Shown: one piece after another, positions 63,123-64,000 of the stretch | How positions within the stretch are numbered: position 1 is the first letter of the stretch | Layout: each line of letters opens with the position of its first letter | Source of the DNA: Pocillopora verrucosa | Lineage: Eukaryota > Cnidaria > Anthozoa > Scleractinia > Pocilloporidae | Length of the DNA stretch: 64,000 nt | Assembly (NCBI RefSeq): GCF_036669915.1 | Contig: NC_089325.1 | Span: 20,128,331 to 20,192,330, forward strand | Direction: 5' to 3' | Program-made: the position numbers and the translations under genes | The notes under the pieces: model-generated | What the model saw: only the letters and a program-made list of their open reading frames with translations | What the model was told of the DNA's origin: nothing | Databases searched by the model: none

Positions 63123-63740
63123 CACGAAAGCGGATGTGAAAATAAGAGACTGAAACAACTCAACTAGAATCATTACTAGATCGATCCTTTCCGAGATGCC
63201 AGAGAAGAAGGTTTAAGTAATCATTACTGTCTGAGTTCCGCACCACACAGAGTGTGAACCACATGTCCCTTGCAAAGAAGATAATGACGTGATTTGAAAT
63301 GTTATTCTCTTATATCTGTTGAAAGTCCTTCAGGATGTACTTGATCAACAGCACTCAGCTTCCAAAATTCTCTTTGTTCCTTGCCAGGAACATTTTTGCA
63401 AACATTTTCTTAGTTCAAAATCTGCTCTAGTTTTATATTCTACCAAACAATCAAAATTGCATTACGCTCTTTCTCAAGAACCTTTCTTTATTTAGATGCC
63501 ATTAAGTCTGAGACAGACCAAAATGCTAAAATTATAATTTGAGCACATATTCACTTGCCGATTGCAAGTTAAATTGTGTCGGGATTACTTGCCGAGCTTC
63601 GCAAAAGCGATGTCAGCTATGTCACAGATACCTCATACAAAACAAATAAAATAATTCCACAGCGACGGATCATTGAAGCAGGTCATAGAGAGAAGGATAG
63701 AGCTGACCTAAAAGGAGGCTACGAAAAACGACTAAGTAAA
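63123..63740. other. Spacer of the inverted repeat
   Basis: The reverse of 22911-23537. No gene is seen; the open stretch 63576-63899 runs through the Thr-like relic and is not convincing. Confidence 0.5.
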
Positions 63741-63797
63741 AACAGGGGTCCCTACCGTCAAAGATGGAGGTCGTGGATTCGATTCCGATCGGTGCCT
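63741..63797 (+). pseudogene. tRNA 3' half, Thr-like, with terminator
   Basis: GGTCGTGGATTCGATTCCGAT then CGGTGCCT, followed by a T-run. The B box GGATTCGATTCC is good. No proper 5' half exists. Partner of 22862. Confidence 0.5.
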
Positions 63798-64000
63798 TTT
63801 TTATTGTTGGCCAAAACATTTTGCAAACTGCACCTGATAACTCAGTGGGAGTTAGTAAACTATATTGAATACAGTTATCTCTACAAACAGAAGGAATAAC
63901 AGATATACGAAAGCTTAAACAATCCTCCCTCTACCATCTCGAGAAGGATCTGAGCAATAGTACAAAGTTAATTAGATTTACTCCCTCTGATGACACTGGT

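Larger units (their letters stand above)
61955..64000. repeat. Inverted repeat arm (partner 22650-24800)
   Basis: The reverse complement of 22650-24800, reaching the window end without a break. Confidence 0.85.

Noticed and set aside
1-64000. tRNA relics as SINE insertions
   Set aside because: The copies share long flanks on both sides, and I see no poly-A tails or target-site duplications around them; block duplication explains them better.
1-64000. CRISPR array or bacterial origin
   Set aside because: No regular short repeats with unique spacers, no ribosome-binding sites or dense ORFs; tRNA genes have eukaryotic features and T-run terminators.

Overview
Organism and setting. The window reads as nuclear DNA of a metazoan, most likely an anthozoan cnidarian (coral or sea anemone). 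The supporting signs are eukaryotic cloverleaf tRNA genes with internal A and B boxes and downstream T-runs, AT-rich spacers, a CR1/L2-like LINE fragment, tyrosine-recombinase fossils, and three copies of a repetitive gene family that I recall mainly from coral genomes. I see no intact, confidently recognised protein-coding gene.

What it is. This is a densely rearranged tRNA gene cluster. I find about 20 tRNA genes that look intact or nearly so, and more than 40 truncated or decayed tRNA relics, on both strands. The isotypes are Ala (anticodons TGC, CGC, AGC), Val (AAC, TAC, CAC and a relic GAC), Ile (GAT), Pro (CGG, TGG), Asp (GTC), Asn (GTT) and Thr-like relics. Each isotype carries its own flanking sequence, so the units multiplied as blocks of DNA (tRNA plus flanks) and not as retroposed tRNA copies.

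Layout. (1) 1-5293 is a shortened direct copy of 31525-41540; it lacks two internal blocks and a 110-base piece. (2) 5300-14900 is a mixed stretch with relics, the best Ala genes (9107, 11214), a single-copy stretch with one candidate exon, and Val-AAC at 13513. (3) 15054-20975 and 34145-39897 are the two arms of a large inverted repeat. (4) 20976-34144 lies between the arms and holds the LINE fragment, good Ile, Ala and Val genes, a Val relic array and a tyrosine-recombinase fossil. (5) 41271-49443 and 49444-56361 are a recent tandem duplication; each unit carries the 3' part of the repeated gene, tRNA-Ile, a Val-CAC relic and two tRNA-Asp genes. The first unit also carries a 1246-base terminal-inverted-repeat element whose empty site is preserved in the second. 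(6) 56362-64000 returns to mixed Ala, Val and Ile units; 61955-64000 is an inverted copy of 22650-24800 and runs off the window.

How it works together. The apparently working tRNAs would supply Ala, Val, Ile, Asp, Asn and perhaps Pro acceptors through Pol III with internal promoters. The interest lies in how the cluster changes: the wobble base differs between sister copies, B-box-less Val copies and anticodon-less Ile copies have themselves been multiplied, one Asp copy has become a 14-bp hairpin apparently by a templated switch, and many rearrangement joins fall inside tRNA sequences. Identities between copies were judged by eye.
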